The position numbers were made by a program, and so were the translations under genes. Under the pieces are notes generated by a model, which was not told the origin of the DNA, searched no databases, and saw only the letters and a program-made list of their open reading frames with translations. 64,000 nucleotides of DNA, from NCBI GenBank assembly GCA_024233865.1, contig JACKPA010000004.1, forward strand, positions 186,001-250,000. The letters are read 5' to 3'. Shown one piece after another: positions 8,611 to 18,257 of this stretch. Origin of the DNA: Leptospiraceae bacterium (GTDB lineage: Bacteria; Spirochaetota; Leptospiria; Leptospirales; Leptospiraceae). Position 1 is the first letter of the stretch, and each line of letters opens with the position of its first letter.

Positions 8611-10017
8611 ATGGACAATACCGATCAAGCCATTACCGAAAAGATGAAAACAGAGGGTATGTCAGATGCCTTAGTCCAGGATTTTTTAGCCAAAGTTGAG
8701 AAGGTCAAACAAGGGAGTACAGGGCTTGTAAACTGGAATGAGATTGGCGACCTAATCCATGAGGAAGACGAAGTAATCTTAGGAAACCTGCAAAAAACAT
8801 ATACACCTCAAAAAGGTAGCCTTTCCAAACTCGCTGTAATCAAACTGAATGGTGGAATGGGCACTTCTATGGGTTTGTCAAAGGCAAAGTCCTTAATCCG
8901 TGTGAAAAAAGGTTTGTCTTTTTTGCATATTATTGCCAAGCAAATCGAATATATGCGAAATAAATACTCAATAGAAATTCCTCTTATACTCATGGATAGT
9001 TTTAATACACAAAAAGACTGTCAAAACGAGTTGAATCAGATGCACTTCTCGCAGAGTTTGCCAACCACTTTTTTGCAAAATAAGGTACCACGGCTACTTA
9101 AAGATACGCTTCTGCCAGTTACCTTGGAAGATAAAAACGCGGAATGGTGCCCTCCCGGTCATGGGGATATTTACCTTTCTCTCAAAGAGAGAGGACTTTT
9201 GCAAAATCTTTTGGACAAAGGCTATGAATATGCTTTTTTATCCAATGGCGACAATTTGGGAGCTACCATTGAGCCTCATATACTAGAATATATGATAGAC
9301 AAGAAAATTGATTTTGCAATGGAAATGACGGCAAAAACCCTCGCTGACAAAAAGGGCGGTGTAATGTACCGCAAAATAGTAAATAAGCAATTGACCGGTA
9401 TTAACTTATTGGAAACTGCCCAAGTTCCCCCGGAATATATGGACGAGTTTACGGGTGATACTCGTTTTCCTAGCTTTTCTATAAACAACCTCTGGATAAG
9501 CCTAAAAACCCTGAGTGCTCTTATGGCAGAAAAGCCGCTAGATTTATCCTTGATTGTGAACCCAAAAGTCATAGAAGGAAAAGAAGTGATCCAACTAGAA
9601 ACCGCTATGGGTTCCGCCATAAGCAACTTCAAAAACGTAAAATGCGTGATTATACCTAGAGATAGATTTGCACCCGTTAAAAAATGCGAAGACTTACTTG
9701 TTAGAATGTCGGATTCTTACGTTTTGAATGAAGATTATTCCCTAACCATGAATCCTATTCGTAAAAAAGCGGGCTTGGGCGAATGTGTAGTAAATTTGGA
9801 TGATGCCTACTACAAAAAGGTAGGTGATTTTGAAAGCTTATTCAAAGAATATCCTTCTATGGTATTCTGCGAATCCCTAACAATCGTAGGACAAGTTGAA
9901 TTTGACGTATATGTGAACCTAATAGGGAAAGTGAGCATACAAAACCAAACAGGACAATTGCAAAAGATTTCTTCCTTAAACAAATTACAGATTGAAAATG
10001 AAGAAATTGCTTTTTAA
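8611..10017 (+). CDS. UTP--glucose-1-phosphate uridylyltransferase family (UDPGP type)
   Basis: A 468-residue protein of the eukaryotic-type UDP-sugar pyrophosphorylase family. The nucleotide-binding loop is KLNGGMGTSMGLSKAKSLI near residue 74. It is followed by PLILMDSFNTQKDC, a GHGDIYLSL segment and FLSNGDNLGAT, all conserved in UGP2-like enzymes, and then a C-terminal beta-helix-like tail. The family makes UDP-glucose (or UDP-GlcNAc) from UTP and the sugar phosphate in the cytoplasm, feeding envelope polysaccharide and lipopolysaccharide synthesis. Length fits the family. Start chosen at ATG with AGAAGAG upstream. The phosphofructokinase gene follows after 36 bases, so both sugar-phosphate genes may share an operon. 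The exact sugar substrate is not determinable here. Confidence 0.85.
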   Translation: MDNTDQAITEKMKTEGMSDALVQDFLAKVEKVKQGSTGLVNWNEIGDLIHEEDEVILGNLQKTYTPQKGSLSKLAVIKLNGGMGTSMGLSKAKSLIRVKKGLSFLHIIAKQIEYMRNKYSIEIPLILMDSFNTQKDCQNELNQMHFSQSLPTTFLQNKVPRLLKDTLLPVTLEDKNAEWCPPGHGDIYLSLKERGLLQNLLDKGYEYAFLSNGDNLGATIEPHILEYMIDKKIDFAMEMTAKTLADKKGGVMYRKIVNKQLTGINLLETAQVPPEYMDEFTGDTRFPSFSINNLWISLKTLSALMAEKPLDLSLIVNPKVIEGKEVIQLETAMGSAISNFKNVKCVIIPRDRFAPVKKCEDLLVRMSDSYVLNEDYSLTMNPIRKKAGLGECVVNLDDAYYKKVGDFESLFKEYPSMVFCESLTIVGQVEFDVYVNLIGKVSIQNQTGQLQKISSLNKLQIENEEIAF

Positions 10018-10053
10018 CCTATAAAAAGATAAAATTTAAGTGAGGCAAACAAG

Positions 10054-11175
10054 ATGTCAAAATCTATCGGAATACTAACCGCTGGAGGCGATAGTCCCGG
10101 ACTAAACGCTGCCATACGAGGGATAGGCAAAGCAGCTCAATACTCCTACAATATGCAAGTTATAGGCTTCAAAGACGGTTTCAGAGGACTCATGGAAAAT
10201 AGGATCGTTCGTTTGGACGGTAATGCTTTGTCCGGAATATTGACGATAGGTGGCACTTTATTGGGTACGAGTAGAGACAAACCTCACAAAATGCCAGTTG
10301 GTGGAAAGTTATTGGATATGACCGATGCCATGGTAGATGTATACAACAAACACCATTTGGATGCTTTGGTGTGTTTGGGAGGAGGTGGTACTCAAAAAAA
10401 TGCCTTTCGTCTCGCTGAAAAAGGACTAAATATCATCACCCTACCCAAAACCATAGACAACGATGTTGCGATGACAGACGTAACATTCGGGTTTGATACG
10501 GCTCTTGGAATTGCGACGGAAGCCATCGATAGATTGCACAGCACAGCCCATAGTCATCACAGAATTATAGTTGTGGAAATCATGGGACACAATGCCGGAT
10601 GGCTAGCTTTGGGTGCAGGAATTGCCGGAGGAGCGGACGTTATACTTATACCTGAGATTCCTTATGATGTCAAAAGCGTAGCCGAATCGGTACTAAGACG
10701 AAGTAGAGCAGGAAAAAACTTTAGTATTGTTGCCGTTGCTGAAGGTGCCGTGTCCCAAGAAGACGCTAAAGAGCTGAATGAATACGAAAAACTAAAAGAT
10801 AGTGCCAAAAATAAAGAAGACAAAGAAAAGGTTAAAGCCAAGTTAGACCATTTTTTAGCAAAACACGAAGGCAATACTCTACGCCTTTCAAAAAAACTAG
10901 AAGAACTAACCAGGTTGGAAACAAGAGTTACAATTCTTGGTTATTTACAAAGAGGTGGCGCTCCTTCCGCTGCTGACCGCCTTTTGGCAACAAAGTTGGG
11001 CACTGCTTGTGCGAATTTTATTCATAAAGACAAGTATAAAATCATGGTTGCTGTTCGAGGCGATGGAGTGGAGGCTGTCCCATTGGAAAAGGTTGTAGGA
11101 CAAAAAAAACTTATACCTCTGGATCACTCTTGGATCGAAAGTGCAAAAAGTATTGGAATTAGTTTAGGAGATTAA
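10054..11175 (+). CDS. pfkA: 6-phosphofructokinase
   Basis: A 373-residue phosphofructokinase. Near the N-terminus is GILTAGGDSPGLNAAIRG (nucleotide loop). It is followed by GGTLLGTSR, CLGGGGTQKNA, the catalytic PKTIDNDV, TFGFDTALGIATEAIDRLHSTA, EIMGHNAGWLAL and GYLQRGGAPSAADR. The residues that separate ATP from pyrophosphate enzymes are GGGGT and PKTIDND: lysine in PKTIDND is often seen in PPi or mixed enzymes, while GGGGT lacks the aspartate of PPi enzymes, so the phosphoryl donor is uncertain. It phosphorylates fructose 6-phosphate in glycolysis. A GTGAGG site precedes the ATG. A lysine-rich insertion around residues 245-275 is unusual. Confidence 0.9.
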   Translation: MSKSIGILTAGGDSPGLNAAIRGIGKAAQYSYNMQVIGFKDGFRGLMENRIVRLDGNALSGILTIGGTLLGTSRDKPHKMPVGGKLLDMTDAMVDVYNKHHLDALVCLGGGGTQKNAFRLAEKGLNIITLPKTIDNDVAMTDVTFGFDTALGIATEAIDRLHSTAHSHHRIIVVEIMGHNAGWLALGAGIAGGADVILIPEIPYDVKSVAESVLRRSRAGKNFSIVAVAEGAVSQEDAKELNEYEKLKDSAKNKEDKEKVKAKLDHFLAKHEGNTLRLSKKLEELTRLETRVTILGYLQRGGAPSAADRLLATKLGTACANFIHKDKYKIMVAVRGDGVEAVPLEKVVGQKKLIPLDHSWIESAKSIGISLGD

Positions 11176-11193
11176 GGTATTTTAGTTTGAGTT

Positions 11194-12003
11194 ATGAAAA
11201 GTATATATTCTTTCTCTTTTTTTAAAAATATTATACTAATTTTGTGCATCCTAACCTATTATAGTTTGGGATGTATAGAAAGATCAGTTGATAGCATTGT
11301 AGACAAAAGAACCGGAATCCCGATCAAGTGGGCACCAGATTCTTATATGTTTCCGGACTCTTGGAATCAGCACCCTATTCACGCATCAGCCAAGCCGCTT
11401 AAAAAAAATCGGGTCAAACACCACTTAAAAATTATCAAAGTAGCTATGAACAAATACCCCAGAGAACTTCTCCGGAAACACCTGCGAAAGATTTATCTCT
11501 TGGATTCCATTCATTTTTATGGATTGCGTTATGGCGGTACCAATAGTACGGATACTCTCTACCTTACGAACAATGGTGCCAAAGAAGGCTATACCGATAA
11601 ATATCTGGAAGGTGCATTTCACCACGAACTGTCTAGTATCTTGCTTCGAGAAAATGAAAATCTATTGAATAGTCGTTATTGGCATCTGTCCAATCCACCC
11701 GATTTTCACTATGGAGAGGGTGGAGCTGCTGCCCTAAAAAATGGAAAATCAGGACTCAAACTAGAGGAAAAATATTTTAAGATGGGCTTACTTTGTGAAT
11801 ACTCTATGGCATCCATAGAAGAAGATTTTAATGTTTATGCCCAAGAACTATTTACGGACAATAACATTTTTAATATAGCAGGTAAACACCCTAGAGTGAG
11901 GAACAAACTCAGCATAATGATAAACTTTTATAACAAATTAGATTCTCGTTATACGGAAAAAGCGTTTTACCAAATCGGAAGCAGAAAAAAACCGGGTTTA
12001 TAA
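11194..12003 (+). CDS. Putative lipoprotein with metallopeptidase-like motif
   Basis: A 269-residue protein. A 27-residue hydrophobic signal ends in YSLGC, a lipobox. The mature protein contains AFHHELSSILLRENE, which resembles the HExxH of putative zinc metallopeptidases found in similar lipoproteins, but the second histidine is serine (HELSS). Later EEDFNVYAQELF could supply a distal acidic ligand. If the fold is a peptidase it may be inactive or use other ligands. It starts 18 bases after pfkA and could be read through from it. Predicted location is the membrane periphery. Confidence 0.65.
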   Translation: MKSIYSFSFFKNIILILCILTYYSLGCIERSVDSIVDKRTGIPIKWAPDSYMFPDSWNQHPIHASAKPLKKNRVKHHLKIIKVAMNKYPRELLRKHLRKIYLLDSIHFYGLRYGGTNSTDTLYLTNNGAKEGYTDKYLEGAFHHELSSILLRENENLLNSRYWHLSNPPDFHYGEGGAAALKNGKSGLKLEEKYFKMGLLCEYSMASIEEDFNVYAQELFTDNNIFNIAGKHPRVRNKLSIMINFYNKLDSRYTEKAFYQIGSRKKPGL

Positions 12004-12031
12004 GAATTTGAGTGGTAAAAGTTCAGCTTGT

Positions 12032-13210
12032 TCATTTTCTCCTTCTACTTAAACCTTGTGTTTTTGTATTTTTGTGTAAATGCAATTCTTCTTCTATAAA
12101 ATGAATAAACGTTTTTAACACATCTGTTGCCAGTTTCTTCTGTGACCAAACCATAGACCAGCCAAAAGGCAACGTAAAAGAAAACCCTTCCGGATGTTTA
12201 AAAGACAATCGAATGAATTCCTCTATTGTATACTGGAGCTCAGGCATTAGTCCCATATCATACTCCTTTACCAAAGATGTAAGAACAACAGGCCAGCCAA
12301 ATGGTAAAATATATAGGGACTTTTCGATATTGTTAAATAAAATTTCTTTTAACTCTTCAAATTGATATGGATCTTCGCCGAATTCTTCCACATATTTTGT
12401 AATATTCTTTTGAAAGTCCCAGTGAATTTCGTCTCTATAGTGAATATAATCCTTACGTCTGATTCTATGCTCTTCTTTCCCGCCAACAAAGTTTTGAGGA
12501 GCAATCGGATCACCAAATACAAAATGAATTTTCGCAGGTAGAGAAAAATAAAATGCCCATGGTAAAACTCCAACCAAAGCCGTTATAGGTGAAAGTGGCA
12601 AAAAGGGGACACCTAATCTTTGCACAAACCTATTTAGTCTATCATTTTTGTAAGAATACGGATGACAATATTCCGCATTGATCGTATAAATAGGAATTAA
12701 ATCCGCATCATAATGAACTGCCATTCTAAGAAAAGAAGTAGAAAAGTTCTGAATTTGATATTTTCTATCAAACCCCTTACCTATCCCTGGCACTCCTTCC
12801 GGATAGATCAATACATCTTCACCTTTCTCCATAAGATATTCAAAATTTTCCATGGTTGCATCTAGAGCCCCACCTCTCCTCCAAAAGTTATCGATCATGT
12901 AAGGGGACATCCATTTGCTTTCGGAAAGCATGGGAGCAGCTAAGGGTCTGATAAATTTATCTGCTTGAAAATTGTTGTGTTCCCAGTAATGGCTACTAAA
13001 AACGATTGCATCCCATGGGAATGACATCCCTGAATGGTTAGAAAAAAATATCCTTGGTTTTCCATGTTTTTTGGGGGGAACTTTCTCTGTATGGATGAGT
13101 TCTGTTCTAAAATAACTGTGATTTACAACACTTATGAATTGCTCTGTTAAATAGCGATTTAGTTTAAAATCCATATAGTATTTAATTTCTTTATTCTCGA
13201 TTTCACCCAT
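12032..13210 (-). CDS. Lysophospholipid/glycerol acyltransferase (PlsC-like)
   Basis: A 392-residue protein of the glycerol-phosphate acyltransferase superfamily. The catalytic motif appears as NHSGMSFPWDA near residue 57 (an NHx-type histidine followed by aspartate with longer spacing than the usual HX4D). YPEGVPGIGKGF near 135 matches the PEG motif III, and a later segment gives IPIYTINAEYCHPY. No signal peptide. Enzymes of the family transfer acyl groups to lysophospholipids at the inner membrane. Substrate unknown. It is convergent with the lipoprotein gene at 11194 and has its own promoter region upstream (13211 onward). Confidence 0.8.
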   Translation of the reverse strand: MGEIENKEIKYYMDFKLNRYLTEQFISVVNHSYFRTELIHTEKVPPKKHGKPRIFFSNHSGMSFPWDAIVFSSHYWEHNNFQADKFIRPLAAPMLSESKWMSPYMIDNFWRRGGALDATMENFEYLMEKGEDVLIYPEGVPGIGKGFDRKYQIQNFSTSFLRMAVHYDADLIPIYTINAEYCHPYSYKNDRLNRFVQRLGVPFLPLSPITALVGVLPWAFYFSLPAKIHFVFGDPIAPQNFVGGKEEHRIRRKDYIHYRDEIHWDFQKNITKYVEEFGEDPYQFEELKEILFNNIEKSLYILPFGWPVVLTSLVKEYDMGLMPELQYTIEEFIRLSFKHPEGFSFTLPFGWSMVWSQKKLATDVLKTFIHFIEEELHLHKNTKTQGLSRRRK

Positions 13211-13619
13211 TACAATATCCTAAAAATTACTTCTTCCAAACTTAACAGAGATAAAATTGTGTGTATTATTGTCTAAATATTTTTCTAAGGAAAGTAAAAT
13301 TTTTTGATATTAAAATAAATCTACAACTGGTAGCTCGATTTCAAAAAGAGTCATAATTCTGGATTTTGTAAATTCAGCATGTTCTTTTACTGTTGCATTT
13401 CTGGCTACCCACATAAAGTTGGACAAAAGATAATACCTAGGTAGTTATGGTAACAATAAATCATGAAATTAGGAACAAAAATATTATCAATCTTTAATGG
13501 TAGGCAGAAAACAGTTAGAGAAATATACTATGATTAGAGTGGTTTACGGGATTAATATGATTAGATCCACTTGATTTTAAAGATTTATCTTAAAAACCAT
13601 ATCCGAAAACCACTCCGCG
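13211..13619. other. Intergenic region with a short gene remnant
   Basis: On the minus strand, 13424-13317 is open and reads NFMWVARNATVKEHAEF then MTLFEIELPVVDLF before a stop. It looks like the C-terminal remnant of a lost gene that I cannot name. The rest is AT-rich, with a plausible promoter for the acyltransferase. Two 25-base stretches near 13535 and 13560 contain similar words (TATGATTAGA), possibly a small direct repeat. Confidence 0.35.
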
Positions 13620-14163
13620 TTGAGTATATCTGCAGAAACAAATATTCCAAAAAGTACAGTCCATTATCATAAACAGAAAATAGAAGCAAGAACAAGTGAT
13701 GCAAAAACAGATTTTTTGGAAAGTGAAGAGGGTCGTAATTGCGACAATATATTTTGTGATGTAGATGATTTTTGTAAAATATTTATTCCTGTATATAATA
13801 AAATATTACTTTCAAATAAAAAAAGAATACGGAAATCAAACCTAGAACCAAGTGAAATTATGACTATTATCATACTTTTTCACCTTTCTGGGTATCGAAC
13901 CTTTAAGTGGTTTTGAAAAACTATTGAAAAGAGGTATAAAACTCATAACCAAAATCAGAGTAAATATGAAAAACAAGCTAATGGATTATTCTGATAAAAT
14001 ATTATTAAGAAAACGTGCATTGATAGAATCAGTGAATGAAGAACTCAAAGAAATCTGTCAGATCCAGCACACTCGACACCGAAGTGTAACGAATTGGTGT
14101 TGCAATTTGTTAGGAGGTTTTTGCATATACTTTTTTTCCAAAAAAGCCATCGTTGAATCTTGA
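13620..14163 (+). pseudogene. IS982-family transposase remnant
   Basis: Two pieces remain. The first has the IS982-type N-terminal region (FCDVDDFCKIFIPVYNKIL... SEIMTIIILFHLSGYRTFKWF). The second has the conserved C-terminus (ALIESVNEELKEICQIQHTRHRS then NLLGGFCIYFF). The middle third, including most of the DDE core, is deleted and a stop separates the pieces. No terminal repeats were found, so the element is an old fossil. Confidence 0.7.
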
Positions 14164-14250
14164 CAAAAATGGTTTACTTTTTCAGGATTGAGTTATATCG
14201 AACTGGCGTTAAATTATACTAAAAATTATTTGTGCATAAGGATTAAATTT

Positions 14251-14778
14251 ATGATAAATCTGGAAGAGTTCGAGGGTGGGAATGAGCTTCCAAGGAAAAA
14301 TTTATTTTCTATTGATAAGCTTGGTTATGCTAGGGGAGACAGGCCAAAAGTGAGATGCATACTTTGTGGAGTGGCAGAAAAAAATCCGGATGTTCCAAAT
14401 CTTTCGATAGCTGAAACGGATTTATCCATAGTATCCGTAAATTTATTCCCTTACAATCCAGGGCATTTGATTATTTTTCCTAAAAGACACATTTTAAGAC
14501 TTCAAGAAGCTACAGATGAAGAAATGATGGATATTCATAGACTTTCTGTTAAAGCTATAACAATATTAACAAATGAGTGGCGGACAGAAGGTTTTAATTT
14601 AGGTTATAATATTGGGAAAAATAGCGGTGGTTCTATCCCTCATATTCACCAACATTTGCTTCCTAGATTTCCTAATGAAGCCGGCTTTTTGGATGTATTT
14701 GCAGACACTAGAATCGTGATTTATGAACCATATAAAATGGTGGAAGAATTCAAAAGATTATGGAATTTAGCAACATAA
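14251..14778 (+). CDS. HIT-family (histidine triad) nucleotide hydrolase/phosphorylase
   Basis: About 175 residues from the ATG at 14251, chosen for the AAGGAT just upstream (an open frame runs further back). The histidine triad is SIPHIHQHLLPRF, the HxHxHxx catalytic motif. An N-terminal CILCGV pair is the first half of the zinc site found in the Ap4A phosphorylase-like HIT branch. NPGHLIIFPKRHI is also conserved. These cytoplasmic enzymes cleave nucleoside phosphate bonds such as diadenosine tetraphosphate. It stands alone as the last ordinary chromosomal gene before the accessory region, 167 bases from an IS1182 junction. Confidence 0.85.
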   Translation: MINLEEFEGGNELPRKNLFSIDKLGYARGDRPKVRCILCGVAEKNPDVPNLSIAETDLSIVSVNLFPYNPGHLIIFPKRHILRLQEATDEEMMDIHRLSVKAITILTNEWRTEGFNLGYNIGKNSGGSIPHIHQHLLPRFPNEAGFLDVFADTRIVIYEPYKMVEEFKRLWNLAT

Positions 14779-14945
14779 GAAGGTTGATCTCACGCGGAGT
14801 CGCGGGGCATAGCTTTACCCATAAGCATGGAATGATTTTAACCACAGATACACACTGATTAACACGGATATGGGGAAGTATTGTTATTATAAAGTATATT
14901 TATGATAATTATAAATAAATGCGTATTATATGAAAATAGTTTTAT

Positions 14946-16700
14946 GACGTCACCGCAAAAAGGCAAAGTGATTTTCGACCCTGAAATGGCAAGATATTTC
15001 AAAAATAAATTTCGAGAAAGATTTTGACAGATTTTTATATAGTTGGATCAGTTTCCAACTGCTATATCGTCTAAAATTCAACCCAATTCCCCTTAAAACC
15101 ATCCTATTTCGCACCTTTTTTAATCCTCGAAAACGTGTTCGCCCATTTTTCCACATAGGTTTTAACTTCTCCATCAGACCTTCCACTGCTGGACGGAGAT
15201 TACACAATTCTTGATATTCCGGGGTGTAATAATTATCCTCTCTATTATCCAACCATCTTCGGTTTTCATCTACTACTAAACGTGATTGATTTTTTGATAA
15301 TGCTATACAATCTTTACCCAAGGGACAATTCGCACAAATTTTAAAATCGAAGTTTGCTACCAAATCACCATCTTTCAATTTTTGACTTGTTGGTCGCTCG
15401 CCCATTGGACAAGATTCTATTAGACCTGATTCATCATATTCAAAATCATTGCTATTCAAATTCCCTTCTTCTGGGCTCTTTCCACGAACATTTGTGGATA
15501 CAATATTTACATCGAATTTATTAGCTGTTTCTCTTACCCCTTCGGATGGATACCCTCCGTCCGTTATCATCGTCTCCAAACCTGTCTCTTCTTTCAAATC
15601 TTCCAGACTTTCTTCCAATAAATCACTATCATCTACTATATTCTTTTCTACTACAACGTCCGTTATTACTTGAAATGCGTTCTTTTCAGAGCAGGTCTCT
15701 GAACTGTGACATACATAACCAAAATGTTTTTCTTCATTCTTGGTTCGGTAAGTCGCGTCTGGGTCTGATGGATTCTGCATTGAACCAGATTTGATTTCAT
15801 TTGGAGTTAATATCTCTACCTTTTCTTGTTTTACAATGCACTGTTCTGCTAATAATCTTTTCGCATTTTTGTAGGATGAAGTAGCATTAATTCTTTTATC
15901 ATCTTTCCATCTTGTAACATGAATGTATAACTGCTCTGATAAATATTTTAACTTCTCTTCTATCTCATGCTTTCTTAAACGATGGTATTCACCATCTTCA
16001 TTGGTTTCTATTAAGGAATGCAATTCTTTGGAAATACAATTTGGTTCATACTTCTTTATTTCTATCAATAAATTACTTAAGGTCTTATGGAACAATGTAA
16101 AACGACTCATCCTTTTGATGTTTGCCCTTATTTGAGTAGAGTCACATCTCTGTAAATCTGTGTGAATTCCCATTTCCTTAATAATAATATCACGATGGTC
16201 TTTGAACACTGTTTCAAAGAAGTCTACATTGTTTTCATATTCATATTTTGCTACTGTAGCACGAAAGTTATAAAGTGTTCTTATGCAAAAGGTATATTCG
16301 TTTATATCTTGGATTCCAAACGCTCTTTGATATGCATAATTCAATAAATAGTTCTCATATAGTTGAAGGTCTGTTAGATTGTGCATTTCTTTTAATATTT
16401 CTAAGGAGAATAGTATGTTTACTGGAACATTGGGACGACTCATATTGTTACTGTACAGGGGAGCAAATACTTCTTCATCTATATTGAGAAATATGTTTTC
16501 GTAAAAATATGCTGACCAATGCTTTTTTAGAAAGCCTCGAAGTGTTGAGTTCATGTTACTTTCTGGATTGAAAAATTTCTGTTGTAGGTGTTTCTGGTTT
16601 TTTCGAAACATAGCTATCCCCTTATGTCACATTTACAGGATTGAAGATTTATTTCAACTTTTTCTTGTTATTTCTTGTTATACCTTTTTGCAGTGACGCC
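14946..16700 (-). mobile_element. IS1182-like element, copy 1 (1755 bp)
   Basis: Terminal repeats are GACGTCACCGCAAAAAGG at the low end and the complement of GGCGTCACTGCAAAAAGG at the high end. The six bases on each side differ (GTTTAT-like against ATAGAC), so this copy lacks a target duplication. The high-side flank is the reverse complement of the low-side flank of the copy at 34037 for about 40 bases and on into an attC. It therefore marks a recombination junction between chromosome and cassette array. Confidence 0.9.
14950..16611 (-). CDS. IS1182-family transposase, intact
   Basis: 553 residues. The N-terminus (MFRKNQKHLQQKFFN... then ILFSLEILKEMHNLTDLQLYENYL) is the typical IS1182 N-terminal domain. 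The DDE core includes TDLQRCDSTQIRANI, TMITDGGYPSEGV and a cysteine cluster (CANCPLGKDC) before VDENRRWLDN. Other copies here are broken, so this may be the only active one. It ends four bases from the element's end. Confidence 0.9.
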   Translation of the reverse strand: MFRKNQKHLQQKFFNPESNMNSTLRGFLKKHWSAYFYENIFLNIDEEVFAPLYSNNMSRPNVPVNILFSLEILKEMHNLTDLQLYENYLLNYAYQRAFGIQDINEYTFCIRTLYNFRATVAKYEYENNVDFFETVFKDHRDIIIKEMGIHTDLQRCDSTQIRANIKRMSRFTLFHKTLSNLLIEIKKYEPNCISKELHSLIETNEDGEYHRLRKHEIEEKLKYLSEQLYIHVTRWKDDKRINATSSYKNAKRLLAEQCIVKQEKVEILTPNEIKSGSMQNPSDPDATYRTKNEEKHFGYVCHSSETCSEKNAFQVITDVVVEKNIVDDSDLLEESLEDLKEETGLETMITDGGYPSEGVRETANKFDVNIVSTNVRGKSPEEGNLNSNDFEYDESGLIESCPMGERPTSQKLKDGDLVANFDFKICANCPLGKDCIALSKNQSRLVVDENRRWLDNREDNYYTPEYQELCNLRPAVEGLMEKLKPMWKNGRTRFRGLKKVRNRMVLRGIGLNFRRYSSWKLIQLYKNLSKSFSKFIFEISCHFRVENHFAFLR

Positions 16701-16734
16701 ATAGACTTGTTCGCATAGCTAAGCCAGCAATGGC

Positions 16735-16935
16735 ACTTAACGTTAGAGCATACCCGACGTGCCGCTTCGGCATGTCACCGAGCCATGGAACTTTTGCCAA
16801 TGCAAGTGCTGTGACTGAGTGACTTCCGATCGAACGAAGGCACTGCACTTGCTTGGAGTTCCAAGCCTATCTCGGTGCAAGGAAGTGAGAACTTCCAATT
16901 CGACTCACTTCCGCAGCGGGTATGCTCAGTTGTGC
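16735..16935 (-). repeat. attC-like site A1 (reverse orientation)
   Basis: On the minus strand it runs from GCACAAC, through GAGCATACCC and the conserved core, to GGGTATGC TCTAAC GTTAAGT. The arms GCATACCC and GGGTATGC pair; the inner hairpin GGAAGTGAG/CTCACTTCC and the stem CACCGAG/CTCGGTG are present. The cassette feeding it carries the leftward genes at 17057 and 18258. Its GTT end abuts a 41-base cassette head and IS1182 copy 1. Confidence 0.8.
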
Positions 16936-17056
16936 GACGAAATTGTTTTAAGCCCTTTCTTTAAATTCTTTTATATAATGATAATTTCCATTTTACAGGA
17001 CCGAAGTTTATGCTTTTTATTTTGATAATTTCTTTCTATATCTATAGTTAGGTAAT

Positions 17057-18151
17057 TTACTTATTCTCTTCCTTTATAATTTCTTTTTCAAACCATTTAA
17101 GTTCTTTATTCCAATCACTAAGACCTGGATTATATTGACCTCTTATAGTTTTTCTGTTTCCATAATATATTCCAAAGTTTCCGGAATTTTTGTATACAAC
17201 CCAAGTCGATGTAAATACTCTAATTCTGTCATATACACCGAAATCCCCATGACTCATATCGAATTCAAGCATTATATATTTCACCGAATTATCATCTTCT
17301 TCAATATAAGAAGCAAGGACTTTTGCTGAACCTAATATATAATGATTAAATACGGAATACCATAAATATTCAACAAGTTCTTTTACGTTTTCTTTGGTTA
17401 TTGGTCTTTGACCAAATGTATAATATTTAGGTAAATAACTACACTTATGTACTCTGGCTCTCCAGTAGTATTTATCAAGTGGATAACCTAATTTTGATGT
17501 TAATTTTTTAACAAATTCATTCCTATCCTTTGGTTCTCCTTTTACTAACTCATTTTCTAATTCGTAAATCTGTCCCAAATTCTGCTCTTGAAATGAACCG
17601 TTCTTATCAAAAGTATAGATAAACCAATTACCTTGAAGTTTTATTATGAGTGCCTTATTTATGTTACCTATTGAAAAAAATTGTTCTTTGAATTTCTTGA
17701 TTTCACTTTGCCTTTCGGTTTCATCTTTAACTAACTTTATAAATAACTCATACCCTCTGAGATATGTAGTTCTTTCTTCTAGTGTTTTAAATTCAAAAAA
17801 CTTTTCATTTTCAGTCTCACCAATTAATGTTCTTTTAGGATTAGATTGAGAAATACGTTTTTCAAAAATTTCCTTAGCTTCCTCGTAAGCATCTGTACAG
17901 TAGTACTTCCCTTCGTATAAATAATAAATACTATCAGAAATTCCTTTCGTTCTTTCAAGTTTATCTTGGAAAAAATCTTTAGGAACTTTATAATCGGAAT
18001 ATGCTATTTCCAAAACTTCTTTATCCGTAAATTGTTTGTTTCCGAATTGATAGACTTCCTTTGATTCCGTCTTTTTCTCTTCACCTTTTAATGTTCCAAA
18101 AACTAAAATGTATAAAACGACTACAAAGATTTGTATAGTTTTAAGCTTCAT
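17057..18151 (-). CDS. Secreted protein of unknown function
   Basis: About 364 residues from the ATG at 18151, preceded by AAAGGAG on the minus strand; the longer upstream frame lacks such a site. The N-terminus MKLKTIQIFVVVLYILVFG is a signal peptide, so export is expected. The rest is charged and rich in aromatic residues, with a C-terminal half containing YGNRKTIRGQYNPGLSDWNKELKW. No family is recognised. It lies between attC-like site A1 and the protease gene, in the orientation of A1, so both probably belong to one cassette. It starts about 100 bases after the protease stop. Confidence 0.65.
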   Translation of the reverse strand: MKLKTIQIFVVVLYILVFGTLKGEEKKTESKEVYQFGNKQFTDKEVLEIAYSDYKVPKDFFQDKLERTKGISDSIYYLYEGKYYCTDAYEEAKEIFEKRISQSNPKRTLIGETENEKFFEFKTLEERTTYLRGYELFIKLVKDETERQSEIKKFKEQFFSIGNINKALIIKLQGNWFIYTFDKNGSFQEQNLGQIYELENELVKGEPKDRNEFVKKLTSKLGYPLDKYYWRARVHKCSYLPKYYTFGQRPITKENVKELVEYLWYSVFNHYILGSAKVLASYIEEDDNSVKYIMLEFDMSHGDFGVYDRIRVFTSTWVVYKNSGNFGIYYGNRKTIRGQYNPGLSDWNKELKWFEKEIIKEENK

Positions 18152-18257
18152 CGTTTGGCTCCTTTTGGTATAAATTAATCCAATCGTTCGCTCCAAACAA
18201 AGCGTTCTTTGCTTCATTTGGAGTCTAAAAATTTCCTGTCAGAAATTACGCTTTACT

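Noticed and set aside
10662..10874. Antisense serine-rich frame in pfkA
   Set aside because: Produced by the lysine/glutamate-rich insertion of the kinase read backwards.
14800..14945. Possible structured RNA between the HIT gene and IS1182 (CACGCGGAGTCGCGGGGC)
   Set aside because: A short GC-rich patch followed by CCACAGATACACACTGATTAACACGGAT, a word type common as dispersed repeats. No stem-loop with terminator or known RNA consensus could be made.
15449..15794. Reverse-strand frames inside transposase genes, repeated in all IS copies
   Set aside because: They are antisense shadows of the transposases with serine/leucine-rich translations and no start signals.
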